Part shown: positions 14,403 to 20,485 of the stretch, in pieces
Layout: each line of letters starts with the position of its first letter
Position numbering within the stretch: the first letter of the stretch is position 1
Assembly: GCA_964415525.1 (NCBI GenBank)
Contig: CAYQAS010000076.1
Coordinates: 1-20,485 of the forward strand
From: CAZPUI01 sp964415525
GTDB taxonomy: Bacteria > Acidobacteriota > Holophagae > Holophagales > Holophagaceae
DNA length: 20,485 nucleotides
Reading direction: 5' to 3'
Program-made: the position numbers and the translations under genes
The notes under the pieces: model-generated
What the model was told of the DNA's origin: nothing
Database searches by the model: none
What the model saw: the letters and a program-made list of their open reading frames with translations, nothing else

Positions 14403-15779
14403 ATGGCCAAGTCTTCCCCCACCTTTGAATGTACAGCCTGCGGGGCGCGCTATCCGCGAATCATGGGTAAGTGCGGGTCCTGTGGCGCCTTCGGCACCAT
14501 CGAGGAGGTGAAGGGCATCTATCGGCAGGAGGCCCGGCGGGGGGGCAGCGCCTACGCGAGTAGCGCCTACAAGGGGCCCGTGGGGCTGCTGGATGTGGAC
14601 GTTACCGAGACCACCCGTCGCTCTACTGGGATCACGGAATTGGATCGTGTCTTGGGGGGCGGGGTCGTGCCGGGAATGGTGTCGCTCCTGGGCGGCGAAC
14701 CGGGCATCGGCAAGAGCACGCTCCTGCTGCAGTGGGCCGCCAGTGAACCCGGCACAGTCTTATACGCCAGCGGCGAGGAGAGCGAGCGCCAGATCCGACT
14801 TCGGGCCCAGCGTCTCGGAGCGGAGCAGCCTACCATCCAGCTTCTGGCGGAGACGGACGTGCGCGCCATCCTGGAAGTGGCGGATCGCATGAAGCCTGCG
14901 CTGCTGATGGTGGATTCCATTCAGACGCTCTACGACCCGGACTTCGAGAGCGCTGCCGGCAGCGTGACCCAGATTCGCGGCTGCGCAGGGCTCCTGGCGC
15001 GCTGGTCCAAGGCCACGGGCACGCCTTTGGTGCTGGTGGGCCATGTCACCAAGGACGGCAGCCTCGCCGGACCCAAGGTGCTTGAGCACCTCGTGGACAC
15101 GGTGCTGGCTTTCGAGGGCGACCGCCACCACCACCACCGTCTGCTTCGGGCCTTGAAGAACCGCTTCGGCGCGGCCTTCGAGCTGGGGGTCTTCGCCATG
15201 ACCGAACGCGGGCTGATCCCCGCCGAGGGCAATCCCTTCTTCCTCGAGACCGAGCCTCGGCCCGGTTGCGCTGCCACGGTGGTGCTCTCGGGCACCCGGC
15301 CCATGGTGGTGGAAATTCAGGCCCTGGTGGCCACCGCCGGCCTCGGCATCCCGCGCCGCACGGCCCTGGGGGTCGATGGACAGCGGCTGGCCATGCTCTG
15401 TGCCGTGGGGGAGCGGCGCGGCGGCATCCAGCTTCACGACCGCGATGTCTATGTGAATGTGGCGGGTGGTTTGGAGGTGGAGGATCCGGCCGCAGACCTC
15501 GCCATCCTCGCGGCCCTGGCCAGCAGCGCCACGGGGCGGCTCCTCAAGGACAAGTGCCTCTTCCTCGGCGAAGTGGGTCTCACCGGCGAGGTGCGTCCCG
15601 TCAGCCAACTGCCCATGCGGCTGCAGGAGGCCTTGCGCCAGGGTTTCAGCAGCGCCGCCGTGCCCCGGCACGGTTTGGACGGCCTCACCTCTGCGCTGGA
15701 GCTGTATCCCGAGCGCCACGTGGAGCGGCTGCGGGCCAAGAGCTGGCTGGGGAGTGCGCCGGAGCAGGATGAGGGCTGA
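14403..15779 (+). CDS. radA: DNA repair protein RadA
   Basis: Encodes 458 residues, the usual RadA length. RadA is a RecA-related, hexameric ATPase that promotes branch migration in recombinational repair. Features: an N-terminal zinc finger (C10-x2-C13 ... C24-x2-C27); Walker A GGEPGIGKST (97-106); Walker B LLMVDS (167-172); the RadA-specific KNRFG motif (252-256); and a C-terminal Lon-protease-like domain (about 285-450) lacking protease function in this family. Four consecutive histidines (242-245) precede KNRFG. The ATG at 14403 is chosen because MAKS starts the zinc finger region at the expected distance; a GTG directly before it (14400) is equally in frame. No ribosome binding site is visible, and a -10-like TATCAT is 5 nt away. 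Confidence 0.97.
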   Translation: MAKSSPTFECTACGARYPRIMGKCGSCGAFGTIEEVKGIYRQEARRGGSAYASSAYKGPVGLLDVDVTETTRRSTGITELDRVLGGGVVPGMVSLLGGEPGIGKSTLLLQWAASEPGTVLYASGEESERQIRLRAQRLGAEQPTIQLLAETDVRAILEVADRMKPALLMVDSIQTLYDPDFESAAGSVTQIRGCAGLLARWSKATGTPLVLVGHVTKDGSLAGPKVLEHLVDTVLAFEGDRHHHHRLLRALKNRFGAAFELGVFAMTERGLIPAEGNPFFLETEPRPGCAATVVLSGTRPMVVEIQALVATAGLGIPRRTALGVDGQRLAMLCAVGERRGGIQLHDRDVYVNVAGGLEVEDPAADLAILAALASSATGRLLKDKCLFLGEVGLTGEVRPVSQLPMRLQEALRQGFSSAAVPRHGLDGLTSALELYPERHVERLRAKSWLGSAPEQDEG

Positions 15780-15858
15780 GCCTGCCTCTCGCTGCTGTTG
15801 ACGCGGCTCAATTTGATTGAGGAGGATGGGAGTTCTCCAGAACAGGATTCCACCTCTC

Positions 15859-17736
15859 ATGTTCCTCAGCGTGCTCTGCCCGGCCTCTCCTGGTCCCGCC
15901 ATCGACCTCCTCACAACCTGTCTGGAGCAGTGCCCCGGGGCATGGGAAGTGCTTCTGCCTGACCCGGGCGGAAGCCCTGCAGATCCGCGATGGCGGGCCG
16001 TCGCCATGCCGGAAGCCCTGGATTTGACAGAGCGTTGGGCGCGGCTGGCAGAGGAGGCCGCGGGCGCGTGGCTGCTCTGCGTCGGGGAGGATGGTTCCCT
16101 GCCTGCGCCCTGGACCTGGGGCGGAGATCACGATGTGGTGGGCTTGGATCCTTCGGATTCGGCGCTGGGGAATGCTCCCTGCTTTTTCCTGAGCCGGGCG
16201 ATCTTGAGGGCCAGTGGAGGGTTCGGGGGGCTGCTCGCCGGTTGCGAAAACCTGGATCTGGTGCTGAGGCTTTCCGAGGCGGGTGCCCGTTTCCGTCGTC
16301 CCCCTGACTGGCCCGGCTCCCCCTGGGGGCATTCCCCTGCCAGGGACCTTCCCTCCCTGTTCATGCGCCACCCCACGCGGGTAACCCTTGCCCTTGCGCT
16401 GGGATGCGGAGGTTCGCCCGATCTTGCGACCCTGGAATCGGCTTACCGGGATGCCTGCGGATCGGGAATTCCGGCACACCCGCGCTTCACGGTCGGGGAG
16501 CTGGCGGAGTATTTCGCCGAGAGAACCACGCCGCCGCTCCGTGCTGTGGAGGCCTTGACCGAGCGATTGGAGAGGGTCGCGAGGCAGGGGTTGTGGGGTG
16601 CGAACGGGTCGGACGCGCCTCGCTTCGATCGCTGCCAGGCCGCGAATGAACTCTCCTTGCACACGGACTTGATGGAGGCGGAGATCCTGCGGTCCCCCCT
16701 GCTTCGTTATCCGGCTCCAGAACTTCAGGAGATCCCTTGGGAGGTGACCCTCGAGGGGACCTACACCGTCGACATTGAGCCGGACGGCTTGCGCCACCTC
16801 GGTTCTCCGCGGCTCGTCCTGCCGCTGCCCACCTCCTGCGCAGAGCAGCGAGAGGTGCAGCTGACTCACGTTGAGCCTGCCGACCTCGAGCCCTTCTTCA
16901 TCGATGCAGGGGATTCCGTGGCATTGCCCCTGCCCGAGTCACCGACGAAGGTCGTGAGGGTGGCCTATGGGTTCCGGTGCAAGGTCCGGGCTGGAGGACT
17001 CCTGCCTTCGATTGAGCCCGTATCATCGCCTCCCGTCCGGCTCTCCGACCGGCTCCAGACCAAACTGGAGCAGATGCTGCGTGCCATCTTTGGGGGAGGT
17101 CAGCCAGATCCTGCCCCCCGGGATCGTGCCTACCGCATCTATCGGTGGATGCTGCAGCACATTCCCTATTTCCAGTCGGATCGGATGGGGCCCGCGGCCC
17201 TGGAGCTCCAGGGCGGAAATTGTCAGCAGCGCGTCCGGTTGTTTGCCCTCCTGGCCCGCCGGGTGGGTCTGGATGTGAGAGAGCGTGCGGCGGCCCTTGC
17301 TGGACCGATGACCGAAGTGGGGAGCGATGATGGCTGCCGTTGGGCGCGGACGGTGGTCTCGGAACGCGGGCAGCCCCTCTTCCATGTATGGGGAGAGGTG
17401 CTGCTTCCGGGGCTTGGCTGGCTTCCCTTCGACTTCATGGGCACAGACTGCGGGGCACGTCGCGCGACTCCGCAGAACCTGCCCTCGGATTCGGTTCGGG
17501 AATGGCTGGAAGCACAGACTCCGACCCTGGAGGCGCGCAGCTTCGGTGAAGTGGATCCCTATCGCGTGCATTATGCGGCCGTGCCTCGCCCCTTCATGGG
17601 GGTTCCGCAGGGACAGGGCGTGGAGGATGTGACGGCGCTCTGGCAGCGGGCCTGGTCCACCCGGCACACCCTGGAACTGACCCTGCGGGGGCTGCCTCCA
17701 GAAAATCCTCGGGGACGGCCTGATCCTGGCCGTTAA
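15859..17736 (+). CDS. Fusion protein: GT2-like glycosyltransferase region and transglutaminase-like domain
   Basis: Encodes 625 residues from the ATG at 15859. Residues 1-150 look like a compact, perhaps degenerate GT-A glycosyltransferase: FLSVLCPAS at the start, WLLCVGEDGSLP where the DxD motif usually lies, and GGFGGLLAGCENLDLVLRL matching the family's GGFDE...EDLDL motif. Residues 160-290 are helical and unrecognised. Residues 290-390 resemble the beta-sandwich that precedes bacterial transglutaminase domains (LVLPLPTS ... DSVALPLPE). Residues 400-540 are a transglutaminase/papain-like core with a full candidate triad: Cys455 (GGNCQQ), His509 (FHVWGEV) and Asp525 (LPFDF). No signal peptide or membrane segment is seen. 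A perfect AGGAGG (15820-15825) directly abuts the upstream in-frame ATG at 15826, too close to use; the start is therefore uncertain. Likely acts on a protein or peptide amide; no specific substrate can be named. Confidence 0.82.
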   Translation: MFLSVLCPASPGPAIDLLTTCLEQCPGAWEVLLPDPGGSPADPRWRAVAMPEALDLTERWARLAEEAAGAWLLCVGEDGSLPAPWTWGGDHDVVGLDPSDSALGNAPCFFLSRAILRASGGFGGLLAGCENLDLVLRLSEAGARFRRPPDWPGSPWGHSPARDLPSLFMRHPTRVTLALALGCGGSPDLATLESAYRDACGSGIPAHPRFTVGELAEYFAERTTPPLRAVEALTERLERVARQGLWGANGSDAPRFDRCQAANELSLHTDLMEAEILRSPLLRYPAPELQEIPWEVTLEGTYTVDIEPDGLRHLGSPRLVLPLPTSCAEQREVQLTHVEPADLEPFFIDAGDSVALPLPESPTKVVRVAYGFRCKVRAGGLLPSIEPVSSPPVRLSDRLQTKLEQMLRAIFGGGQPDPAPRDRAYRIYRWMLQHIPYFQSDRMGPAALELQGGNCQQRVRLFALLARRVGLDVRERAAALAGPMTEVGSDDGCRWARTVVSERGQPLFHVWGEVLLPGLGWLPFDFMGTDCGARRATPQNLPSDSVREWLEAQTPTLEARSFGEVDPYRVHYAAVPRPFMGVPQGQGVEDVTALWQRAWSTRHTLELTLRGLPPENPRGRPDPGR

Positions 17737-17760
17737 ACCGGGGAGGGTGGCTCCGACGCT

Positions 17761-17960
17761 TCAGCGGCCGGGAGGTGTCCAGGCGGGTTTGCCTTACCTG
17801 TCCCGCAGAGTCAGCGTGTCTTTGCCCTTGGTGATCTCTCGGGGCAGGACCATGTCGCCACGAGGGGTTTCCGGCCTCACGCCCACGTTGGTCACGGCGT
17901 CGCCCTGGGTGGCAGAGCGCATATGGGAAACGCCAGGGCCGGGGCCAGCTCCACCGTGGA
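17761..17960 (-). pseudogene. C-terminal remnant of an unrecognised gene, interrupted by a stop codon
   Basis: On the minus strand, 42 codons from 17921 to the TAA at 17796-17794 encode MRSATQGDAVTNVGVRPETP and continue to KGKDTLTLRDR. Third positions are overwhelmingly G or C (about 36 of 42), as in the real genes here. Reading through the TAA gives GKPAWTPPGR and then a TGA at 17763-17761; a charged TLTLRD..GKPAW ending looks like an uninterrupted protein tail. No ribosome binding site precedes the first Met, and the frame runs into the ridA leader without a credible start. It looks like the end of a decayed gene. The upstream limit is approximate. Confidence 0.4.
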
Positions 17961-18004
17961 CCCGAATCGACCTTCCCGGGTTGAATGAACGTGAGGAGTC
18001 CGCC

Positions 18005-18379
18005 ATGCAGAGCATCCAGACCGACCGCGCCCCGAAGCCCGCGGGACACTACAGTCAGGCCATCGTTCACGGCGGGCTGGTCTTCGTCTCCGGACAGGTG
18101 TCCATCGATCCAGCTACCGGGGAAAAGGTAGTGGGGCCCATCGTTGTTCAGACCGAACGGACCCTGCGAAATCTGGAAGCCGTCCTCCAGGCCGCAGGCA
18201 GCGGTTTGGACAAGGTGCTCAAGGTGACGGTCTTCATCCCCGACATCGCGCTCTGGGGCACGGTAAATGAGGTCTATGGCCGGGTGTTCGGCGACCATCG
18301 CCCCTCCCGCAGCGTGGTGCCCATCCGGGACCTCGCCCACGGCTACCTGATTGAGATCGAGGCCGTCGCGGCGCTCTGA
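18005..18379 (+). CDS. ridA: RidA family enamine/imine deaminase
   Basis: Encodes 124 residues, the standard RidA length. RidA hydrolyses reactive 2-aminoacrylate and related enamines released by PLP enzymes, protecting them from damage; it works as a cytoplasmic trimer. Family motifs: PAGHYSQAIVHGGLVFVSGQ (12-31), NLEAVLQAAGSGLDKVLKVT (56-75), VNEVYGRVF, and the substrate-binding Arg102 in RPSRSVVPI followed by LIEIEAVA (115-122). The usual R.S.VEV arrangement is preserved. The start has GAGGAG 6 nt upstream. It sits alone, with pseudogene sequence before it and about 390 noncoding bases after it. Some family members lack deaminase activity, but the key Arg is present here. Confidence 0.95.
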   Translation: MQSIQTDRAPKPAGHYSQAIVHGGLVFVSGQVSIDPATGEKVVGPIVVQTERTLRNLEAVLQAAGSGLDKVLKVTVFIPDIALWGTVNEVYGRVFGDHRPSRSVVPIRDLAHGYLIEIEAVAAL

Positions 18380-18769
18380 ACCGAGGGTGCATTCGAAGAG
18401 GGTGATGTGCGGCAGCACATTGCGTGAAGCCACGGCTTGGGAATCGGCTGAGGGGTCAAATACTGAACAGAGCCACTTCGAATGCCCGGTCTGGAGACCG
18501 GATCCGAGGGGTGCAACCTGGTTTGAAAGCAATGCATTGGTACCGAAAGACATGGCGCAAGGTTCAGGTTCATCGTTTCGTTTCAGGTTTCGCCACCGCG
18601 TGCGCCAAACGCGCAGCAGACACTCCCCATTACGAATACCTTGCGAATCCACGGCGCGAATTAGGCGCCGCCAATGCGCACCATGGCCCCATCCCGCCCC
18701 CTCGCAAGTCGGGATCGAAGGCCTGCCGCAGAAAGCCCCGAGACCTTTTGGTGTCGGGGCTTTCCGTTG
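18380..18769. other. Noncoding stretch between ridA and tRNA-Met
   Basis: About 390 bases, less G+C-rich than the genes, with no frame that reads like a protein. It begins with a 16-base element nearly identical to one at 8904-8919. It contains the small palindrome CCGGTCTGGAGACCGG and ends in the tRNA terminator. I see no gene in it. Confidence 0.6.
18731..18764 (-). terminator. Hairpin terminator of tRNA-Met
   Basis: An 11-bp perfect stem (gaaagccccga / tcggggctttc) extended by three inner pairs around a small T-rich loop, 5 nt beyond the tRNA 3' end. No T tract follows on the minus strand. It could also end transcription from ridA on the plus strand. Confidence 0.65.
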
Positions 18770-18846
18770 TGGTGGCTGAAGACAGACTCGAACTGTCGAC
18801 CTAGGGATTATGAGACCCTCGCTCTAACCACCTGAGCTACCCAGCC
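18770..18846 (-). tRNA. tRNA-Met (anticodon CAT)
   Basis: Minus strand, 77 nt with an encoded CCA end. Acceptor GGCTGGG pairs with TTCAGCC (two G-U pairs). The D arm is GCTC/GAGC, the anticodon loop is CTCATAA with anticodon CAT, the variable loop is AGGTC, and the T arm is GACAG/CTGTC with loop TTCGAGT. The innermost anticodon pair (31-39) is T-T, a mismatch. The full 1-72 pairing and the A.GG.GG D loop favour elongator Met over initiator; a lysidine-modified Ile tRNA cannot be excluded from sequence alone. Confidence 0.93.
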
Positions 18847-18855
18847 GTAGCAGCT

Positions 18856-18884
18856 AGTCTAGCGCGGGTTGGCGCCGAGGTCCA
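18856..18884 (-). promoter_or_regulatory. Candidate promoter for tRNA-Met overlapping the bshA stop codon
   Basis: On the minus strand, TGGACC (18884-18879), an exact 17-bp spacer and TAGACT (18861-18856) precede the tRNA by 9 nt. The TAG of the -10 box is also the bshA stop codon. Each box matches four of six consensus bases. Confidence 0.4.
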
Positions 18885-20004
18885 GGCTGGATTTTGAGGG
18901 GGCGAGGACGCGTTCGTAGATGGCTTCGTACTGATCGATCACGGGCTCTTCGGCAAAGGTGTCCAGGGCGCGTTTCCGGGCGGATTCGCCGAGGCGCTTT
19001 CGCAGTGCGGCGTCCCGCAGCAGGGTCAGGGCGTCTTCCGCCATGGCCTGCACGTCTCCTACCGGCTCCAGGAAGCCATCCACGCCGTGTCGGACCACTT
19101 CCGGCAAGCCGGCGGTGCGGCTGGCGATGACGGGCACGCCATAGCTCATGGCTTCGAGGGCGGCGAGGCCGAAGCTCTCCGTGGAGGAAGGCAACAGGAA
19201 GGCATCGCTGCAGGCCAGCACGGAGCCGATGTCCAGGGTCTTGCCGGTGAATCGCACCTCGTCGGCAAAGCCGTGGGAGATCGCATAGGCCTCGGCCTCG
19301 GCGCGATCGGGGCCATCCCCCACCATGACGAGGCGGCAGGGATGCTCCTTGCGGACGAGTTCGAACACCTTGACCACATCCAGAACGCGTTTCACCGGGC
19401 GGAAATTGGAGATGTGGGTCAAGACCGCGGTGTTGCACGGCGCCAGCCAAGCGCGGCAGTCGGGCCGGGGCTCGGTGCGGGGCGGCACGAAGTTGGGCAC
19501 GACGTCGATGAAACGGTCCACGCCGAAGGTGCGGTAGGTCTCATCCCGCAGGTATTCGCTTACGGCGGTCACGGCGTCGCTGGCACGGATGGCCAGCCGG
19601 ACCATGGGCAGGTAGCTGGGATCGCTGCCGACCACGGTGATGTCGGTGCCATGCAGAGTCGTCACCACCTTCAGCTTGTCCTCCAAGGCCATACGCGCCA
19701 GCAGGGCGGAACTGGCGTGGGGGATGGCGTAATGGGCGTGCATGATCTCCAGCCCGTGCTTCTCCGCCACATCCGCCATCTTGCTGGAGAGGGCGATGGT
19801 GAACGGCTCCGCCTCAAAGAGCGGGTAGGGCCGCGCCGAGACCTCGTGAAAGAAGACGCGATCCTCGAAGCCCATGAGCCGAGGCGGCATGGCTGGGCTG
19901 AGGATGTGGACCTCGTGCCCCCGCGCTGCCAGCGCCTTGCCGACCTCCGTGGCGACGACGCCCGACCCCCCAAACGTCGCGTAGCAGCTGATCCCGATTC
20001 GCAT
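18859..20004 (-). CDS. bshA: N-acetyl-alpha-D-glucosaminyl L-malate synthase BshA
   Basis: Encodes 381 residues, the usual BshA length. BshA is a GT4 glycosyltransferase that joins UDP-GlcNAc to L-malate, the first step of bacillithiol synthesis. Diagnostic stretches: MRIGISCYATFGGSGVVATE (1-20), HAHYAIPHASSALLA (89-103), TTLHGTDITVVGSDPS (115-130) and AVTAVSEYL (144-152); then the GT4 donor site with SNFRPVKR (199-206), GDGPDR (229-234), and ESFGLAALEAMSYGVPVIAS (276-295) with Glu276 and Glu284. The ATG at 20004 begins exactly at the family's N-terminus. Only a weak GGGGG lies upstream. A duplicated copy of its first 48 bases with a better ribosome binding site lies 245 bp upstream and drives an 80-codon frame ending 2 nt before this start. 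tRNA-Met follows 12 nt after the stop. Confidence 0.95.
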   Translation of the reverse strand: MRIGISCYATFGGSGVVATEVGKALAARGHEVHILSPAMPPRLMGFEDRVFFHEVSARPYPLFEAEPFTIALSSKMADVAEKHGLEIMHAHYAIPHASSALLARMALEDKLKVVTTLHGTDITVVGSDPSYLPMVRLAIRASDAVTAVSEYLRDETYRTFGVDRFIDVVPNFVPPRTEPRPDCRAWLAPCNTAVLTHISNFRPVKRVLDVVKVFELVRKEHPCRLVMVGDGPDRAEAEAYAISHGFADEVRFTGKTLDIGSVLACSDAFLLPSSTESFGLAALEAMSYGVPVIASRTAGLPEVVRHGVDGFLEPVGDVQAMAEDALTLLRDAALRKRLGESARKRALDTFAEEPVIDQYEAIYERVLAPSKSSLDLGANPR

Positions 20005-20005
20005 G
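19958..20005 (-). repeat. 48-bp direct repeat, copy 1 (true bshA 5' end)
   Basis: Matches 20203-20250 at 47 of 48 bases. The single difference (c19969 versus t20214) is synonymous (Gly12), so both copies encode the same 16 residues. Confidence 0.95.
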
Positions 20006-20202
20006 GCTAGTGACCCCCAAACGATGTGGCGTCGTCGCCGAATACCCCCCGATCGCACAGGCCATCTAGGTCTGTGCTCCCACTCCCGCTGCGCTCTCTC
20101 GCCGATCGCAGGCCGCACCGCAGCCTGCTCCTGCCTCGCTCCTCCCTTTGGTCGTCGCTTGGCTGCGGCGGGAGGCTTGCGGTTGCGGAGGGGGCCCCGT
20201 CC
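20006..20202. repeat. 197-bp insert between the two bshA 5' ends, possibly a dispersed element
   Basis: This sequence separates the two repeat copies. It contains an 8-bp inverted repeat (CCGCAGCC at 20118-20125 with GGCTGCGG at 20161-20168) and tracts such as CGCTCCTCCCTTTGGTCGTC, of the type found in dispersed intergenic repeats of GC-rich bacteria. Only one copy is in this window, so a repeat family is conjecture. Confidence 0.35.
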
Positions 20203-20249
20203 ACGCCCGACCCTCCAAACGTCGCGTAGCAGCTGATCCCGATTCGCAT
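20007..20249 (-). CDS. 80-codon upstream frame starting with the duplicated BshA N-terminus
   Basis: Begins MRIGISCYATFGGSGV, identical to BshA, then switches to low-complexity sequence (DGAPSATASLPPQPSDDQRE onward) with no family resemblance. Its TAG stop (20009-20007) is followed by CC and then the bshA ATG at 20004, so ribosomes finishing here could restart on bshA. It has the better ribosome binding site of the two. It may be a chance product of the duplication or a functional leader peptide; the peptide itself is unlikely to be an enzyme. Confidence 0.45.
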   Translation of the reverse strand: MRIGISCYATFGGSGVDGAPSATASLPPQPSDDQREERGRSRLRCGLRSARERSGSGSTDLDGLCDRGVFGDDATSFGGH

Positions 20250-20250
20250 G
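20203..20250 (-). repeat. 48-bp direct repeat, copy 2 (displaced bshA 5' end)
   Basis: Second copy, offset by 245 bp, with its own start codon at 20249 and an AGGGA ribosome binding site just upstream. Because 245 is not a multiple of three, it is not in frame with the real bshA. Confidence 0.95.
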
Positions 20251-20304
20251 ATGTGTCCCTGTGTCGTCAGAAGGATATGATGGCCTTCTTCTGCAGGTCT
20301 TCTG

Positions 20305-20485
20305 ATGCTCATTCTCTTTCTCGTAGATCTGGTTTTCCGAGCGCTATACGTGCTCCTCATCGTCTATTCGGTGATGTCGTGGTTCAGTCCCTACCCGCGC
20401 CATGCCTGGCAGCGATGGGTGGCAGCGCTGGCCGAGCCCCTGCTCCTGCCCTTCCGGAAGCTGATTCCGCCCACGGGCGGCATGG
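20305..20485 (+). CDS. YggT family membrane protein (partial, N-terminal)
   Basis: The first 60 codons are present and run off the window end. MLILFLVDLVFRALYVLLIV is a membrane helix, followed by YSVMSWFSPYPRH, then LAEPLLLPFRKLIPPTGGM. The MSWF...P and EPLL.PFR..IPP.GG motifs define the YggT/Ycf19 family of small membrane proteins with two repeats, linked in some bacteria to division or membrane organisation and osmotic stress. The ATG at 20305 has CAGG 7 nt upstream. Divergent from bshA. Confidence 0.9.
   Translation, partial: MLILFLVDLVFRALYVLLIVYSVMSWFSPYPRHAWQRWVAALAEPLLLPFRKLIPPTGGM

Noticed and set aside
15124..15138. Run of four His codons in radA, considered as a metal site or tag
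   Set aside because: It lies in the variable segment just before the KNRFG motif of an otherwise normal RadA; probably harmless variation.
14760..16007. 415-codon open frame on - opposite radA
   Set aside because: Antisense shadow of radA; no recognisable protein features.
18351..18804. Open frames of about 126-142 codons between ridA and tRNA-Met
   Set aside because: Arg/Pro-rich nonsense running into the antisense of the tRNA; no start signals.
1..20485. CRISPR arrays, insertion sequences, prophage
   Set aside because: No regular spaced repeats, no transposase or integrase, no phage structural genes were seen.

Overview
This is a high-GC bacterial chromosome segment, roughly two-thirds G+C by eye. 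It is mostly core and housekeeping genes, with no prophage, insertion sequence or CRISPR array visible. Three things together (a bacillithiol-type glycosyltransferase BshA, a phosphofructokinase with pyrophosphate-type active-site residues, and the general gene style) suggest an Acidobacteriota member, perhaps of the Holophagae/Geothrix type. That placement is an inference, not something the sequence proves.

Layout. The window opens with the last 34 codons of the primary sigma factor gene rpoD (+) and a strong terminator. A roughly 500-base gene-poor stretch follows, carrying a 32-bp partial copy of the rpoD 3' end. Next come an uncharacterised gene (612-1526, +) abutting a TPR-like gene (1527-2438, -), a secreted M14 zinc carboxypeptidase (2492-4153, -), a small four-helix membrane protein (4209-4682, -), a class IV (branched-chain type) aminotransferase (4783-5871, -) and methionine aminopeptidase (6010-6792, -). 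Diverging from map is a tightly coupled three-gene cluster on + (lipoprotein, small helical protein, large helical protein; 6857-8900) of unknown function. Then follow phosphofructokinase (9161-10309, +), a secreted clan GH-D-like glycoside hydrolase (10501-12663, +), a shared bidirectional terminator and a hybrid sensor kinase (12724-14340, -). Divergent from the kinase is radA (14403-15779, +), followed by a glycosyltransferase-like/transglutaminase fusion (15859-17736, +), a pseudogene fragment, ridA (18005-18379, +), tRNA-Met(CAT) (-), bshA (18859-20004, -) and the start of a yggT-family gene (+).

How the genes relate. Most are independent transcription units: hairpins separate membrane gene/peptidase, map/aminotransferase, hydrolase/kinase and tRNA/ridA. 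The only clear multi-gene translational unit is the lipoprotein cluster, whose members are joined by ATGA and GTGA stop/start overlaps. tRNA-Met lies 12 nt after bshA, with a candidate promoter overlapping the bshA stop codon.

Most unusual features: (i) the first 48 bp of bshA are duplicated 245 bp upstream, giving an 80-codon upstream reading frame that begins with BshA's own first 16 residues and stops 2 nt before the real bshA start; (ii) the partial rpoD 3'-end copy downstream of rpoD; (iii) the fusion protein joining a GT2-like region to an intact-looking Cys-His-Asp transglutaminase; (iv) a perfect 17-bp hairpin ending 5 nt before the peptidase start codon; (v) the three-gene lipoprotein cluster of unknown function.
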